This document shows positions 33,492 through 42,323 of a DNA stretch of 64,000 bases, piece by piece (position 1 is the first letter of the stretch; the number at the start of each line of letters is the position of its first letter). Under the pieces are notes generated by a model. It was not told the DNA's origin. It did no database searches and saw only the letters and a program-made list of their open reading frames with translations. Position numbers and translations under genes: made by a program. Origin of the DNA: Streptomyces sp. MMBL 11-1 (GTDB lineage: Bacteria; Actinomycetota; Actinomycetes; Streptomycetales; Streptomycetaceae); assembly GCF_028622875.1 (NCBI RefSeq), contig NZ_CP117710.1:334979-398978 (forward strand). Reading direction: 5' to 3'.

Positions 33492-33665
33492 ATGAGCGGC
33501 ATCTACGACGATGGTGCAAGCTACGGCGCCGACCTGGGCGCCGATCTCGCGCAAGACCCCTCGGCCGACCCGATCTATGACGACGTCGACTGGTACGGGC
33601 CTCCCAGGGCAGCGCGGACGGCGACCGCTGCGACGGAACAACGGCCGCCCCTGCCCGCGCCGTGA
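33492..33665 (+). CDS. small acidic hypothetical protein, 57 aa
   Basis: ATG two bases after the preceding stop, with GAGGAG upstream. Acidic N-terminus (YDDGASYGADLGADLAQDPS), no known motif. Confidence 0.5.
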   Translation: MSGIYDDGASYGADLGADLAQDPSADPIYDDVDWYGPPRAARTATAATEQRPPLPAP

Positions 33666-34087
33666 CCGCCCGCGGCCCCGCGCACCACAGTGACTGCGGG
33701 CCCGGGCCGGCGAGCGGCACGCCGATCCGCTGAACGCGCCGCGGGTCACCCCGCAGACCGCTGCCCGTCTCTGGCGAGCGGTGTGTGACCGCCACGGTCA
33801 GCGCTCCGAGCTGTGCATCCGAGCGGGCGGTAGGCGATACGGCACCGCGTTCCAGGCCGGCGAATCCCACCGCGTCGGAGATTCGGCAGGGGTTGGTCGT
33901 TTCACCGGCCAGGGAGGACTGGCCGCCGATGACCCGGCGCCTCCGCGCCCTGGGCGCCCAGAGGCTGGCGCACGAGGGCGTAGAGCGCGGCTTCCCTCGG
34001 CGCAGGGGCGACGGAGGCTGAATCATGCGGATGCTGGCGACCCGGTACACATGGACTTCTCGGACCCCGTGACAGGCTGGCGGTTGG
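33666..34087. other. region without a supported gene
   Basis: Plus-strand frames from GTG at 33781 and 33785 exist but lack ribosome sites and recognisable sequence. It lies between a plus-strand unit and the stop of a minus-strand gene, so it should contain converging transcript ends; no strong hairpin was seen. Confidence 0.35.
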
Positions 34088-34807
34088 TCAGTGAGGGGGC
34101 TGGGTCAGGTAGACGGTGTAGGTGCCGGGCCTGTCAGGTGAGGTGGCAGTCGCGGTCGCCCCGTGCGGATCGGTCTCGACGTGGCTGATCCATGCGAGCA
34201 GGCGGAGTTCGGCGTCGTCGGCGGTGGGGGCATCGAGGCTGTAGACGGTGGTGGCGGTCTGGTCCTCACCGATGGCCGTGTCGGAAACCTTCTCGACGTT
34301 CCATCCGTCGTCGGGAACGGCCGGAAGAGGACCCGCCGGGAAGGTCGTTCCCCTGCGCGGGTAGGGCCTGTACAGGACCGCCCACCACTCGTCCGTCTGG
34401 CGTGTGGTGACGAGACAGGTCTGTGCTTCGCGGTTGCGCCCGGAGTGCTCGAACTGCATCAGGACGTCCTGCAGAGTGGCTCTCAGCTCGTCGGCACGGG
34501 CGAGGTCGGCTGTCGGGCTGACGCTCCGGTTCAGCTCCGAACGAGCGGATTCGATGGCGCATGTCGTGGGGTCGGGCGCGGGGCGAGCGGTGGGTTCGCC
34601 ATCGTGGCCGATGCCTGCGGTGGTGTCCCCGTCGGCGAGGGTGTCGTGGCGGCCGAGGATCTCGTCGGAGACCTGGTGGCGGATGTGCTGCTCAATGGCT
34701 GGCCAGTAGTGCGCGAGGAGAGCCGCAGCCTGGTCCTGGGAGAGCGCCGGCCCCGGGGCGCTATAGGTGAGCTGGGTGATGTGGCTGGGGATGCTATCGG
34801 CGTGCAC
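34088..34807 (-). CDS. hypothetical protein, 239 aa
   Basis: GTG at 34807 with AGGAG upstream. Helical N-terminal half (ALSQDQAAALLAHYWPAIEQ, LARADELRATLQDVLMQFEH). Then beta-rich sequence, CLVTTRQTDEWWAVLYRPYP, and a C-terminal part ending TYTVYLTQPPH. No named family. Last gene of the P10 operon. Confidence 0.6.
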   Translation of the reverse strand: MHADSIPSHITQLTYSAPGPALSQDQAAALLAHYWPAIEQHIRHQVSDEILGRHDTLADGDTTAGIGHDGEPTARPAPDPTTCAIESARSELNRSVSPTADLARADELRATLQDVLMQFEHSGRNREAQTCLVTTRQTDEWWAVLYRPYPRRGTTFPAGPLPAVPDDGWNVEKVSDTAIGEDQTATTVYSLDAPTADDAELRLLAWISHVETDPHGATATATSPDRPGTYTVYLTQPPH

Positions 34808-34900
34808 GGAGTTCTCCTGGTGGTGAGTTGACGCGGATGTCGCCTCGGGAGCGCGGCAGGAAGGATGGTCGCAGCCAGCCGCACGGGCTGACGGGTCCGG

Positions 34901-35305
34901 CTACCAGCGGGGGCCGGTGAAGACGATGACGGGGGCCTCGTCGCGCGGAGGGCATTCGCCGTAGGGCTGCTGGCACAGTCCCCGGCAGTGGCGGCAGTCT
35001 CCCGAGGTATGCGTGCATGGAGTGCCGCACGGGTTGCCGGTGCGTGCGCGGACGAGTTCGACCTGGTCGGGCCAGATGCCGCCATCGACGCCGAGGAAGA
35101 ACAGCAGGCCGTCCTTCTTGCATATGACGGGTAGAACCTCCCCCTGGTGCTGGGGGTGCAGGATGCGGACGGTGTCGCCGGCGTAGTAGCGCAAGGTGGT
35201 GCCCTCCGGGAGCTTGGTCGATGGGTGGTCGAGGCAGCCGTTGTGCGCCGCCGTGCTGGGCTGCCTGCGGCCGGTCTCGGTCAGATGAGACCGAGGGTGG
35301 GCCAC
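34901..35305 (-). CDS. Cys-rich hypothetical protein, 134 aa
   Basis: GTG at 35305, overlapping the 3' end of the preceding gene by 25 bases. The middle looks like an SH3/KOW barrel (TLRYYAGDTVRILHPQHQGE). The end carries a dense Cys cluster, GNPCGTPCTHTSGDCRHCRG then CQQPYGEC, likely metal binding. In the P10 operon. Confidence 0.6.
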   Translation of the reverse strand: MAHPRSHLTETGRRQPSTAAHNGCLDHPSTKLPEGTTLRYYAGDTVRILHPQHQGEVLPVICKKDGLLFFLGVDGGIWPDQVELVRARTGNPCGTPCTHTSGDCRHCRGLCQQPYGECPPRDEAPVIVFTGPRW

Positions 35306-35889
35306 ATCATCAGTGTGCTGAGCTGGATGATGCCGTCGGGGTGGCGTTCCAGGAGGTGGGGCTCCTCGGCGAGGGCGCTGTCGTCGAGGCGGATGCCCAG
35401 GGCCATGCGGGGCAGGTCGTGCAGCGGGTGGTCGTCGATGTCGACGATGGTGGCGTACCAGTCCTTCCCGGTGAGGTAGACCCGGTCGCCGGGTTCGGCC
35501 TGGTCGACCAGCGCCTGGCGGAGGTGGTACTCGGCCTGCTGGTACGGCTTGAGGACCTGGTCGGCAGCGCGGAAGAGGAGCGCGTCCTCCTCGGTTGCGC
35601 CTTCGCTGTGCAGGGTGTTCTCCAGGTCGGCGAGCTCGTCGAGCTTGTCCAGGTAGCCGGGGAAGATCGGAGCCTGGCCGCCGATGGACAGCAGATCGAC
35701 GTGTTCACCGGATATCGCCTCACCGCCCTTGATCGCGGGGAGGGCGGAGGTGAGGACGGCGGTGCGCTGGCCGTTGACGTCATAGACGCGTCGAACGACG
35801 GCCGGTCGGCCAAGGTGATCGGTGACGTCCTTGCCGAGCCATGTCGAGTCGGAGACGACGCGAGCAACGCGAACGAGTTCAGCGGCCAT
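35281..35889 (-). CDS. hypothetical protein, 202 aa
   Basis: ATG with GGGAGG upstream. Begins MAAELVRVARVVSDSTWLGK. The middle is helical and acidic (YLDKLDELADLENTLHSEGA), then EPGDRVYLTGKDWYATIVDI, a short SH3-like strand pair. No recognised family. First gene after promoter P10. Confidence 0.65.
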   Translation of the reverse strand: MAAELVRVARVVSDSTWLGKDVTDHLGRPAVVRRVYDVNGQRTAVLTSALPAIKGGEAISGEHVDLLSIGGQAPIFPGYLDKLDELADLENTLHSEGATEEDALLFRAADQVLKPYQQAEYHLRQALVDQAEPGDRVYLTGKDWYATIVDIDDHPLHDLPRMALGIRLDDSALAEEPHLLERHPDGIIQLSTLMMWPTLGLI

Positions 35890-35925
35890 CTGAGAACCTC
35901 CCGCAGGGATAGGTGAACAAGCCCT

Positions 35926-35966
35926 AATTTACTCTCAGGGGCGTGATTAGTCAATTATTACCTGTC
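35926..35966 (-). promoter_or_regulatory. shared-type promoter P10
   Basis: Minus strand: GACA (35963-35966), 8 bases, TTGACT (35949-35954), 17-base spacer, TAAATT (35926-35931) in GAGTAAATTAG context. Drives 35889 to 34088. Confidence 0.85.
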
Positions 35967-36194
35967 GTGTGTGCGCCGTCGCGACTCGCTGGGCGTCAGG
36001 TCTGGCGATGTGTGCCAGCGGGCGGTCAGGGGGTATCCGTGCCAGCGAGCGCGGATGATGCGGCATGGCGCGGAGGCTCGGGCCGTTCCTTGGCGACCCT
36101 GCCGGCCTGCACGGTCGGCCGCCGCTGGCCGATTCGTCCGCGCGGAGGTCTGGGGTGCGAGCGGCCCGCGGCGCAGGGGCCTCGAAGCGTCAAC

Positions 36195-36236
36195 GACAAC
36201 TCACAATTGACACAGGGGGCGGCTGTGGGGTATTCT
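36195..36236 (+). promoter_or_regulatory. shared-type promoter P11, ahead of tRNA cluster
   Basis: GACA (36195-36198), 8 bases, TTGACA (36207-36212), 18-base spacer, TATTCT (36231-36236). It lies 73 bases before the first tRNA-like sequence, so the RNA cluster appears to share the cargo control signal. Confidence 0.7.
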
Positions 36237-36308
36237 TTAGGTGTTGGGAGAGAGCGATCGGCTCCCCAACGTCAGACGTTGGGGAGCGGCCGATCCACTC
36301 CGTCTGAC

Positions 36309-36383
36309 CGATCCGTAGCTCAGGTTGGCGAGAGCGGCCCCCAAGCCGGGGGAGGGCCAGAGGTTCGATTCCTCTCGGATCAC
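36309..36383 (+). tRNA. tRNA-like gene with atypical anticodon loop
   Basis: Acceptor GATCCG/CGGATC (six good pairs; C309:A382 would be the seventh), D-arm GCTC/GAGC, and T-arm AGAGG-TTCGATT-CCTCT are all canonical. The middle is 23 bases, the normal length. It gives stem GCCCC/GGGGA with one mismatch and loop CAAGCCG (36342-36348), which lacks the usual U33. By position the anticodon would be AGC. May be a tRNA with changed decoding or a tRNA mimic. Confidence 0.5.
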
Positions 36384-36387
36384 GACG

Positions 36388-36438
36388 TGTTGGTGCAGCA
36401 ACTCCCAGAGGCGACGTCCTCGATTGGTGTACCAGCAC
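36388..36438 (+). ncRNA. mini tRNA-like hairpin, lacking two arms
   Basis: TGTTGGT (36388-36394) pairs perfectly with ACCAGCA (36431-36437), one G-T included. A T-arm-like stem ACGTC/GGTGT encloses CTCGATT (36419-36425). Only 19 bases lie between acceptor and T-arm, too few for D and anticodon arms. Either a deleted tRNA relic or chance. Confidence 0.25.
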
Positions 36439-36499
36439 ACAGAACGGACCTGCCCGGCTGATCCCCGGTGCGGGTTGAAGGAGGGGGGACGCTTCCTCT

Positions 36500-36567
36500 G
36501 GATCGGTAGCTCAATTGGCAGAGCAACCCTGCGGGGTTGGATACGGGTTCGAGTCCCGTCCGGTCAC
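36500..36567 (+). tRNA. tRNA-like gene with shortened anticodon arm
   Basis: GATCGG/CCGGTC acceptor (six pairs), TA at 8-9, D-arm GCTC-AATTGGCA-GAGC, T-arm ACGGG-TTCGAGT-CCCGT. The anticodon section is short: CAACC/GGTTG with a six-base CTGCGG loop, or AACCC/GGGTT with four. A single missing G would give a seven-base loop with anticodon GCG (Arg). Degenerate tRNA, tRNA mimic or homopolymer error. Confidence 0.45.
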
Positions 36568-36796
36568 GACGTGCCAGCGATGCGGTGAAGTCTCCCCAGG
36601 CCAATCCGACCCGCAGGCACTCGTCGCCCGCAGCTCCTGGGGAGGAGCAGCGGGCGGCCCCGCCCCGGCCGGGGAAGGCGACGAGCAAGCCCTTCGGGCC
36701 CCATCCGACCCGATCCCCGGCCGGGGCGGGAACCCAGGCCCGACCGAGCAGCCCCGCCCAACTCGCGAGCGCGGTGGGCCCCCGGGCAGTACCCAA

Positions 36797-36868
36797 GCTT
36801 CTGTCGTCCAACGGAGAGGACACCGGACTACGGATCCGGAGATTGGGGTTCGAATCCCCCCAGGAGCA
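36797..36868 (+). tRNA. tRNA-Arg(ACG)
   Basis: Canonical cloverleaf of 72 bases with discriminator A: acceptor GCTTCTG/CAGGAGC (seven pairs, one G-T), D-arm GTCC-AACGGAGA-GGAC, anticodon arm CCGGA-CTACGGA-TCCGG with U33 and anticodon ACG. Variable loop AGAT, T-arm TGGGG-TTCGAAT-CCCCC. ACG reads CGU and, after editing to inosine, CGC/CGA. Third member of the cluster behind promoter P11. Confidence 0.85.
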
Positions 36869-37109
36869 CCGCCACCCACCACACCCACCAGCACGGCCGC
36901 GGGCCGCCGTGTAGGGAAGACCAGGGCCTCCGACGCAGCTCACCACGTTCCGGAGGACCGACAGCAGGACCGGCCTACTGACGCGCCGCCCGGCGGTGCC
37001 CAGAGGCGATGGCCCCAACGCGGGCACGATCGCCAAAAGTTGCTGGCCCCGACGGCCTTACTCCTCCGGGGCCAGCAGCCTCCTTGACATCCGACAGCGG
37101 AGAGAATTC

Positions 37110-37646
37110 ATGGCCCACCTGTCCACCTTGCCCATGACCGGCATGGAAGTACCCCACACCCGCTACAGGCTGACCGGTCTTCAGCAGACCGAACTGCGTT
37201 GCGGGGTCGCGTTCAGCGTGAACGTGAGGGAGGGCCGAGCCCTCTTGGGTGTCATCGAGAATCACGGCAATGGCGGGGACACCTGGTTCAACGCGGTCAG
37301 CTTCGACATCCGGCAGGCCATGAGGGACTTCGTCGCCTCCTGCCGCTGGAAGGGCAAGCCTGTCAGCGAGGAGGAGGTGTACGAGCACCTGATCGACGAG
37401 TACGACCTGGCGCGGGCGGCCAAGCGCTGCGCCCGCACGCGCAAGAGCCTGCTGCGGGGGCGGGACGCTGAGGGGTACATGGTGCACAGCGTCGAGGCGG
37501 ACGTTCCCTCGGTCTGGCTCGCCCGGGGCGACTACCCCTACATGAACCAGCTCGCCCGCGAACTCCGCGAGGAACAGCCCCATCCCGCCTCTTGGCAGGT
37601 ATGGGATGGCGAAGCGTGGAAGGACCTCCAGCTCCCCAGCCGCTGA
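37110..37646 (+). CDS. hypothetical protein, 178 aa
   Basis: ATG with AGCGGAGAG upstream. Contains LTGLQQTELRCGVAFSVNVR, then DTWFNAVSFDIRQAMRDFVA, and a helical charged middle (EEEVYEHLIDEYDLARAAKR). The C-terminus ends WQVWDGEAWKDLQLPSR. No recognised family. First protein gene after the tRNA cluster, perhaps on the same P11 transcript. Confidence 0.65.
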   Translation: MAHLSTLPMTGMEVPHTRYRLTGLQQTELRCGVAFSVNVREGRALLGVIENHGNGGDTWFNAVSFDIRQAMRDFVASCRWKGKPVSEEEVYEHLIDEYDLARAAKRCARTRKSLLRGRDAEGYMVHSVEADVPSVWLARGDYPYMNQLARELREEQPHPASWQVWDGEAWKDLQLPSR

Positions 37647-37803
37647 ACTCCAGCAACACCCCGACCGGTCTGCGGCCCCTCCCTGACCACCGCTCGTCCG
37701 CTCCGTACGGCGACGATCCTTCGCCGCCGCATGCACGTACCCATGCCCTGTGCCGACTCCTCCCGACGGCCACCTGATCACCCACTACCTGAGGAGCGCA
37801 CAG

Positions 37804-38145
37804 GTGGCCCCCTATCGCTGTCGACCGAATCCCATGCTTGCCGCCCCCATCGTCACTCTGCCCGCCCCCATCGCCCGCCACCTGTGCGCCGATCTCCTGA
37901 GCCGGCCCGAACCGCTCGGTCAGCGCCTGGCAGCCCTCCTCGCCGACCAGATCTTCCCCGGCGATACCCGGCACACCGTGACGCTGCCGCCGCAGGCCCT
38001 GGAGGTCCTGCTCAGCGTCCTGCTGGAGATCTCCATCGACTTCGCCGATGACCTCTCGGCCGAAGCCTGTGGTTTCACCGAAGCCGACATTCACGAGGTC
38101 ATCGACCTCCACCTCCACCACTACGGCCCCTGCTGGGACTGGTGA
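37804..38145 (+). CDS. hypothetical protein, 113 aa
   Basis: GTG at 37804 with GAGGAG seven bases upstream (an ATG at 37834 lacks one). Helical: PAPIARHLCADLLSRPEPLG, ALEVLLSVLLEISIDFADDL, ending EVIDLHLHHYGPCWDW. Unknown. Confidence 0.6.
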   Translation: MAPYRCRPNPMLAAPIVTLPAPIARHLCADLLSRPEPLGQRLAALLADQIFPGDTRHTVTLPPQALEVLLSVLLEISIDFADDLSAEACGFTEADIHEVIDLHLHHYGPCWDW

Positions 38146-38253
38146 CCGCTGGCTCACCGGCGTGGAGCCACACCTGCCCCGCCCGCCGCCCCGGACCGTG
38201 CTGCGGGCCCACATGTTCGGCCCGTCGACAGACTCACTGCGAGGAGATCCGTA

Positions 38254-38712
38254 TTGCATCGTGTGATCGACCGACAGCGTCAGCAGAAGCCCCTGCCCGA
38301 GTTCAGGAAGTTCCGCCCCCACCCGGCGGGAGACCGTCAGCAGCGAACGACCGTCCGGGACCTTTTCGGTGTCGACGGCTGGTTCTTCGACCAGGACGCC
38401 GACACGATCTCCCGCCCGTGGGCCTTCGCAGTGCTTCACCTTCCCGGAACGTGCACGCCTTCAGGGCAGGGGTGGGCGGTGCGGGAGGTTGAGGGTGACC
38501 GCCGCCAGTACGGGCCTCTCGCGTATACCCGCCGCGACGCGGTGCAGGGAGCGCGACAGTACGGCCCTCTCACGACCAGCCGCCGGACTGCAACACCGGG
38601 AGCAACCACCGGCCACCTCGTGCGGAAGCCCACTGCGCTCGTTCGTGCCGAGATCCGGGGGCAGAGGTACTGCACGTTCGCTGTGCCTGTGCTCTGCCCG
38701 AAACCTCTGTGA
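38254..38712 (+). CDS. hypothetical protein, 152 aa
   Basis: TTG at 38254 with GAGGAG seven bases upstream. N-terminal LPEFRKFRPHPAGDRQQRTT and FGVDGWFFDQDADTISRPWA look like a folded domain. The second half is Arg/Thr-rich with a near-repeat (RRQYGPLAYTRRDA / RQYGPLTTSRRTA). Overlaps the next gene by 4 bases. Unknown. Confidence 0.5.
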   Translation: MHRVIDRQRQQKPLPEFRKFRPHPAGDRQQRTTVRDLFGVDGWFFDQDADTISRPWAFAVLHLPGTCTPSGQGWAVREVEGDRRQYGPLAYTRRDAVQGARQYGPLTTSRRTATPGATTGHLVRKPTALVRAEIRGQRYCTFAVPVLCPKPL

Positions 38713-38963
38713 AGGCCGAGTTCACCGACCTCGCCAGCGCCGCCACCTGGCTCGACGAAACCCCCTGGGCCCGGTGGCGCTTCTGCCCGAGCACACCGAG
38801 ACGCATCACCTGGACCTGGAGCAACAGCGACCACCCCCGGAGCGGGACTATCTGGGGCACCTGCCGCCACCACACCGGTTGGGCCGCCATGGAGGTCATC
38901 GACGACCTCGGCGGATACCCGAGACTGTTCCTTCGAGATCTCACCCCCGACGCGATCCGTTGA
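38709..38963 (+). CDS. hypothetical protein, 84 aa
   Basis: GTG at 38709 overlaps the preceding stop (GTGA), so translation is probably coupled. Trp-rich: LASAATWLDETPWARWRFCP, RITWTWSNSDHP. Ends AAMEVIDDLGGYPRLFLRDL. No known family. Confidence 0.6.
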   Translation: MKAEFTDLASAATWLDETPWARWRFCPSTPRRITWTWSNSDHPRSGTIWGTCRHHTGWAAMEVIDDLGGYPRLFLRDLTPDAIR

Positions 38964-39118
38964 ATGCTCGGGGACGTCTCTCCGGCCACCGCCGCGCCAG
39001 GTGACTCGGCCATGACGTCCCGCACGGAGTGCGACCTAAACGTCCGTGGCCGCTTCGTGCTCCTCGAAAGGCACCAGCCGTTCTAGGAGATCCCGCGGAC
39101 GCTCGTCCGACGACCGCA

Positions 39119-39229
39119 GAGGTGAAACGCGTACTGAAACGCACCTCGCCAAAGAGTGAAACGCGACTCCCCGTTTCAGCGCTGACCTGCGAGAAAACGT
39201 CCGAGAGGACGCCTTCACCTTGTGAAACG
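39119..39229. repeat. TGAAACG array in a non-coding region
   Basis: TGAAACG at 39123, 39135, 39157 and 39223, with the complement CGTTTCA at 39172. The first copies match the order and 12-base spacing of the array inside traB (17314-17371), and CTGACCTGCG follows both. Translated on the minus strand it reads RFSTRFTS, like TraB's RFSERFTS, so it is either a traB-derived relic or a second copy of a binding array. The rest of 38964-39599 has no gene I can support. Confidence 0.6.
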
Positions 39230-39599
39230 CCCACGACCATTGATGCCCCGCAGCGTCACCGAAGCGTTGATGCCGCGCCCGGTGGATTGCCGGAGTCCCG
39301 CGCGGATCTAGCTGTGTGCGGGGGCTTGCGGACTGGGTGGTTGGGTTCCAGGTACGGCAGCCGCCGCGGTCGTGCGCGTGCATGGGCCGGGCGGCCCGCC
39401 CGGCCACGTGCGAGGAGCGCGGGCGGGCTCCGGTCCGGATTCTTCCCTAGCCCACCGCGGCATCCGGTACCGACAGGCCGAGTAGTTTGACCGGCCTATC
39501 GATCCGCTCGCGGCGTGCCCTTGTGGGCTGCGGGTGTGCAACTGAGTGGGGCCTTCGGAGGGCGTGCGCGGGTGAGTCGTGTCCGGCCGAGCTGTTGAG

Positions 39600-39785
39600 C
39601 CCGCCGCGGTTGGGGTGGGGTTCGGTGCCCTCCGGCAAGAGGATCCTGCGCCGAACCCCGCCCTGATGGAGCCCGCCAGAGCGACAGGGGTCAACCGTTG
39701 TGCCGTCGGTGCCGGGTCGCTTCGCAGCGTACGGCGGGCGTTGTGGCCGGCGCCAGCGTGCGGCCGGTACTGGGACGCTTGTGCA
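39600..39785. repeat. duplicated intergenic segment, copy 1
   Basis: Downstream of the CoiA-like gene. Shares with 45900-46118 the block CCCTCCGGCAAGAGGA flanked by GGGGTTC and GCGCCGAACCCC (an inverted repeat around a 20-base core), and later CTGGGACGC and GCATCAACTC. Possibly a bidirectional terminator carried along by gene duplication. Confidence 0.55.
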
Positions 39786-41048
39786 TCAACTCTCGCGTCC
39801 GGCAGGGCTCGCTGCTGGGGGGATGTGTTCGAAGGTGGTGCGTCGGGTGTGGGGGTTGAGTACGGCGACGCGGAGCGGGGCCGTGGCGGTGGTGCGGATG
39901 CGGGCGAGCCAGGTGTGGTCGGGGACCAGGATGTCGAGGTTCTCCGGCCAGTGGGTGAGCGCGTGCGGGTCGGGGCAGACGACGGCGGCCAGGGTGAATC
40001 CCTTGTCGCTTGCCCGGGTCCGGGCGTGGACCGAAAGTCCGTTGCCGTAGCGGGAGCTCTGCTCTCCGTAGACGATCGCTTTGCCGGAGGCGGTGCGGAC
40101 GAGCTGGGTGAAGGTGTCCCAGGCTGTGGGGTCGAAGCCGGTGTGCTGGAAGAATCCTGCCAGGCGCTGGAGTTCGGCCTGCCGTTCTTCGTGCTCGGCC
40201 TGACGGTCCAGGGCCCGCTGCTCGGCGCCCCGGCGGCGCCGGCCGGCGGCCGCGATCTGGTCGCGGCGGCGCTGCGCTGCGGCCTCCTGGCGGGCGGCTT
40301 CGGCTTCGGCTTCCATCCGGGCACGCTCCAGGGCCCGTTGTTCGTAGGCGGGCGCCGTCCACCACACCGTCCCGTTCGCCGCCGTGTGGACGCGTACCTT
40401 CCCCTGGAGGATCCATGTGAGGGCGTCCCCGAGCGGGCAGGTGATGTGCTCCCACGTGGCTTTCGCCTTCAGGGTGCGGGGTGCCCAGGTGTAGCGGGCC
40501 AGCCCGTGCCGCACCGTCCAGGCCTTCTCTCCTCCGGCGGGGGCGCTGGCTCTGAGCGTGGGTACGGCGCGCACCCAGGGGCGGTCCTGCAGGCTGACCC
40601 AGCACACCGCGACCCCGTCGCGCGCGTAGCGGTCGGTGCGCATCCGGGCCTCGGTCGGTGTCATCGGAGAGAGCTGCGCCTCCAGCGCCATGAAGGGCCG
40701 ACCCTGGTCGTCGAAGACCAGGACGTCGGCCCGCCAGTCTCCTGCTTCACTGGTGACTTCTAGCTCGGCCCGCCATCCGGCCGCCCGGGCGGCCATGGCC
40801 AGCTCCAGCTTTAGGTAGTGGTGCTCCGGGGACTCATTAGCCAGTTCGCAGTCCGGCGGCCGTACCTGGTGGTAGAAGTGGTGCACTCCGTGCTGGGAGG
40901 CCCGGGCGAAGACCCTCCCGCCGCACTCCGGACACACCAGCCGGAGCCCCTTGACCCGGTGGACTTCCACCCAGGTGCGCCCACACCCCAGATCGTCCAG
41001 GGACACGTCCATGCGGCCCCAGACCGGATGCACAGCGGTGTAACCCAT
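39786..41048 (-). CDS. CoiA-like nuclease family protein
   Basis: 420 aa, ATG at 41048 with GGAGGG upstream. A CPECGG zinc knuckle near residue 39 is followed by HHFYHQVRPPDCELANESPE. The nuclease core is visible as HHYLKLELAMAARAAGWRAE, WRADVLVFDDQGRPFMALEA and QLSPMT (a restriction-like D...ExQ pattern). CoiA supports DNA uptake or recombination in competent bacteria; plasmid relatives are of unknown role. A long Ala/Arg/Glu helix near 255-320 is probably coiled coil. Its 3' third is duplicated at 43428-43682. Confidence 0.75.
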   Translation of the reverse strand: MGYTAVHPVWGRMDVSLDDLGCGRTWVEVHRVKGLRLVCPECGGRVFARASQHGVHHFYHQVRPPDCELANESPEHHYLKLELAMAARAAGWRAELEVTSEAGDWRADVLVFDDQGRPFMALEAQLSPMTPTEARMRTDRYARDGVAVCWVSLQDRPWVRAVPTLRASAPAGGEKAWTVRHGLARYTWAPRTLKAKATWEHITCPLGDALTWILQGKVRVHTAANGTVWWTAPAYEQRALERARMEAEAEAARQEAAAQRRRDQIAAAGRRRRGAEQRALDRQAEHEERQAELQRLAGFFQHTGFDPTAWDTFTQLVRTASGKAIVYGEQSSRYGNGLSVHARTRASDKGFTLAAVVCPDPHALTHWPENLDILVPDHTWLARIRTTATAPLRVAVLNPHTRRTTFEHIPPAASPAGRES

Positions 41049-41254
41049 CAGCCCTCCAGACCCCGTCCGCATTTCAGTGTCGCCGCCCCAAGGCGGACCC
41101 GGGGCCGAACGCGGAAGACCAACTGGTCCTGTGACGTGCCGCCGCGTCGTCCCGCCCTGCCCGCCGCCCGCCGCCGTCCGCCGTGTCCCCGCCACCGCCG
41201 TCCGCCCCGCCGCCCGCGCCGGACCCGGCGGGCCTTCGCGTCCTGGCGGTGGCA

Positions 41255-41640
41255 GTTTGGTGGTGGACGGCGGGGCTGGGCGCCGGCCTGCCGACCGGCG
41301 CGCTCGCCGCCGCCGGTGACTTCGCCGGTACCGCCCTCGACGACACGGTGTGGCTGCCGTTGGCCCGCCGCAGCGCCGCCCACACCCCGGCCCGGGCCTG
41401 CGCTGTCAACACCGCACTCGACGCGCCGCCGCCCATCCACGCGACAACGACGCGCTGCTCCTGGCCGCGCACCTGCTCACCCGGTCCGCCCTCGCCCCCT
41501 GGCACGACATCGAGGTCCGCGTCCATGCCCGGACCTGCTCCTGGCCGCCGAGGCACAACCCGCCGTCGAGCGCCCGGCAGCCACCGAGCGGCTGCGCCGA
41601 GCGCTGGTCGAGGCCGGGTGGGCTGCGCCCGTGCCCGGGC
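41255..41640 (+). pseudogene. C-terminal fragment of the large protein family
   Basis: WWWTAGLGAGLPTGALAAAG then TVWLPLARRSAAHTPA match the C-terminal part of the gene ending at 61714. After a frameshift, DALLLAAHLLTRSALA and RRALVEAGWA-like pieces continue. No start or N-terminal part is present. Relic of a third locus of the family. The flanks 41049-41254 and 41641-41963 show nothing else I can support. Confidence 0.7.
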
Positions 41641-41963
41641 GACGTCGTCGACCAGCTGACCTCACCGGCCCCCTGGGGGTGGGCGGCAGGCACCCGGCGC
41701 AGGACCGCCTCGGTGAACATGGCCGGGCTCGCAAGGCCGAAGCCAGGCAGCCGGCCGGAGCGCACCGTGCGACGGGGTGCGCCGCTGTGGGGCCGGATCT
41801 GCAGGGCGGCGTGACGCGGCCCTGGCCGCAGCGCAGCCTGGCCCGCCTCTGCCTCGCGGTTGCCCCGGGCGGGGAAGAATGGCGTCTGACACCTCAACCG
41901 GATCTGAAGCGGCAGCGAGCGGGTGCCCGCGCCTTCGGCTCCGCTGCGCACCGGGAGACCTGC

Positions 41964-42323
41964 ATGGGCCGCTGCATCCTCAAGGCGACACGGGACGATG
42001 ACCTCTACCTGGAGTGGTCCTCGATCGTGGACGCCTGCACCTTGGTCGGTACCCGCGCCGAGGTCCTCGCCTCGGGTCGCCATCGGGAGGACGCTCTTGA
42101 CCGTGCGGACCGGACGGGCACCTCCGACCGCGTGGCGCTCCTGGGCTGCTGGGACGACAACCACCTCGGCGTCGGGACGACCGAACACCGGCAGCAGGAG
42201 GGCCCTCTCCTTCTCGATCGCGCCGATCTTGCGGCGTTCGCCCGGCATCTCGCCGACGGCGACTCCCGGCAGGCGGAGATGCTGCTGATGCCTGATCCCG
42301 AGCGCTGGGACGAGGCAGGCTGA
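41964..42323 (+). CDS. hypothetical protein, 119 aa
   Basis: ATG with CGGGAGA upstream. MGRCILKATRDDDLYLEWSS, then DACTLVGTRAEVLASGRHRE, and a helical acidic end (LDRADLAAFARHLADGDSRQ). Looks like a complete small domain, recognisable as a protein common in Streptomyces but unnamed to me. Follows the family fragment. 42324-42575 is empty. Confidence 0.65.
   Translation: MGRCILKATRDDDLYLEWSSIVDACTLVGTRAEVLASGRHREDALDRADRTGTSDRVALLGCWDDNHLGVGTTEHRQQEGPLLLDRADLAAFARHLADGDSRQAEMLLMPDPERWDEAG

Noticed and set aside
36611..36690. CTCGTCG...CGACGAG pair, like a seven-base tRNA acceptor
   Set aside because: No T-arm precedes the 3' arm; only GC-rich hairpins inside.
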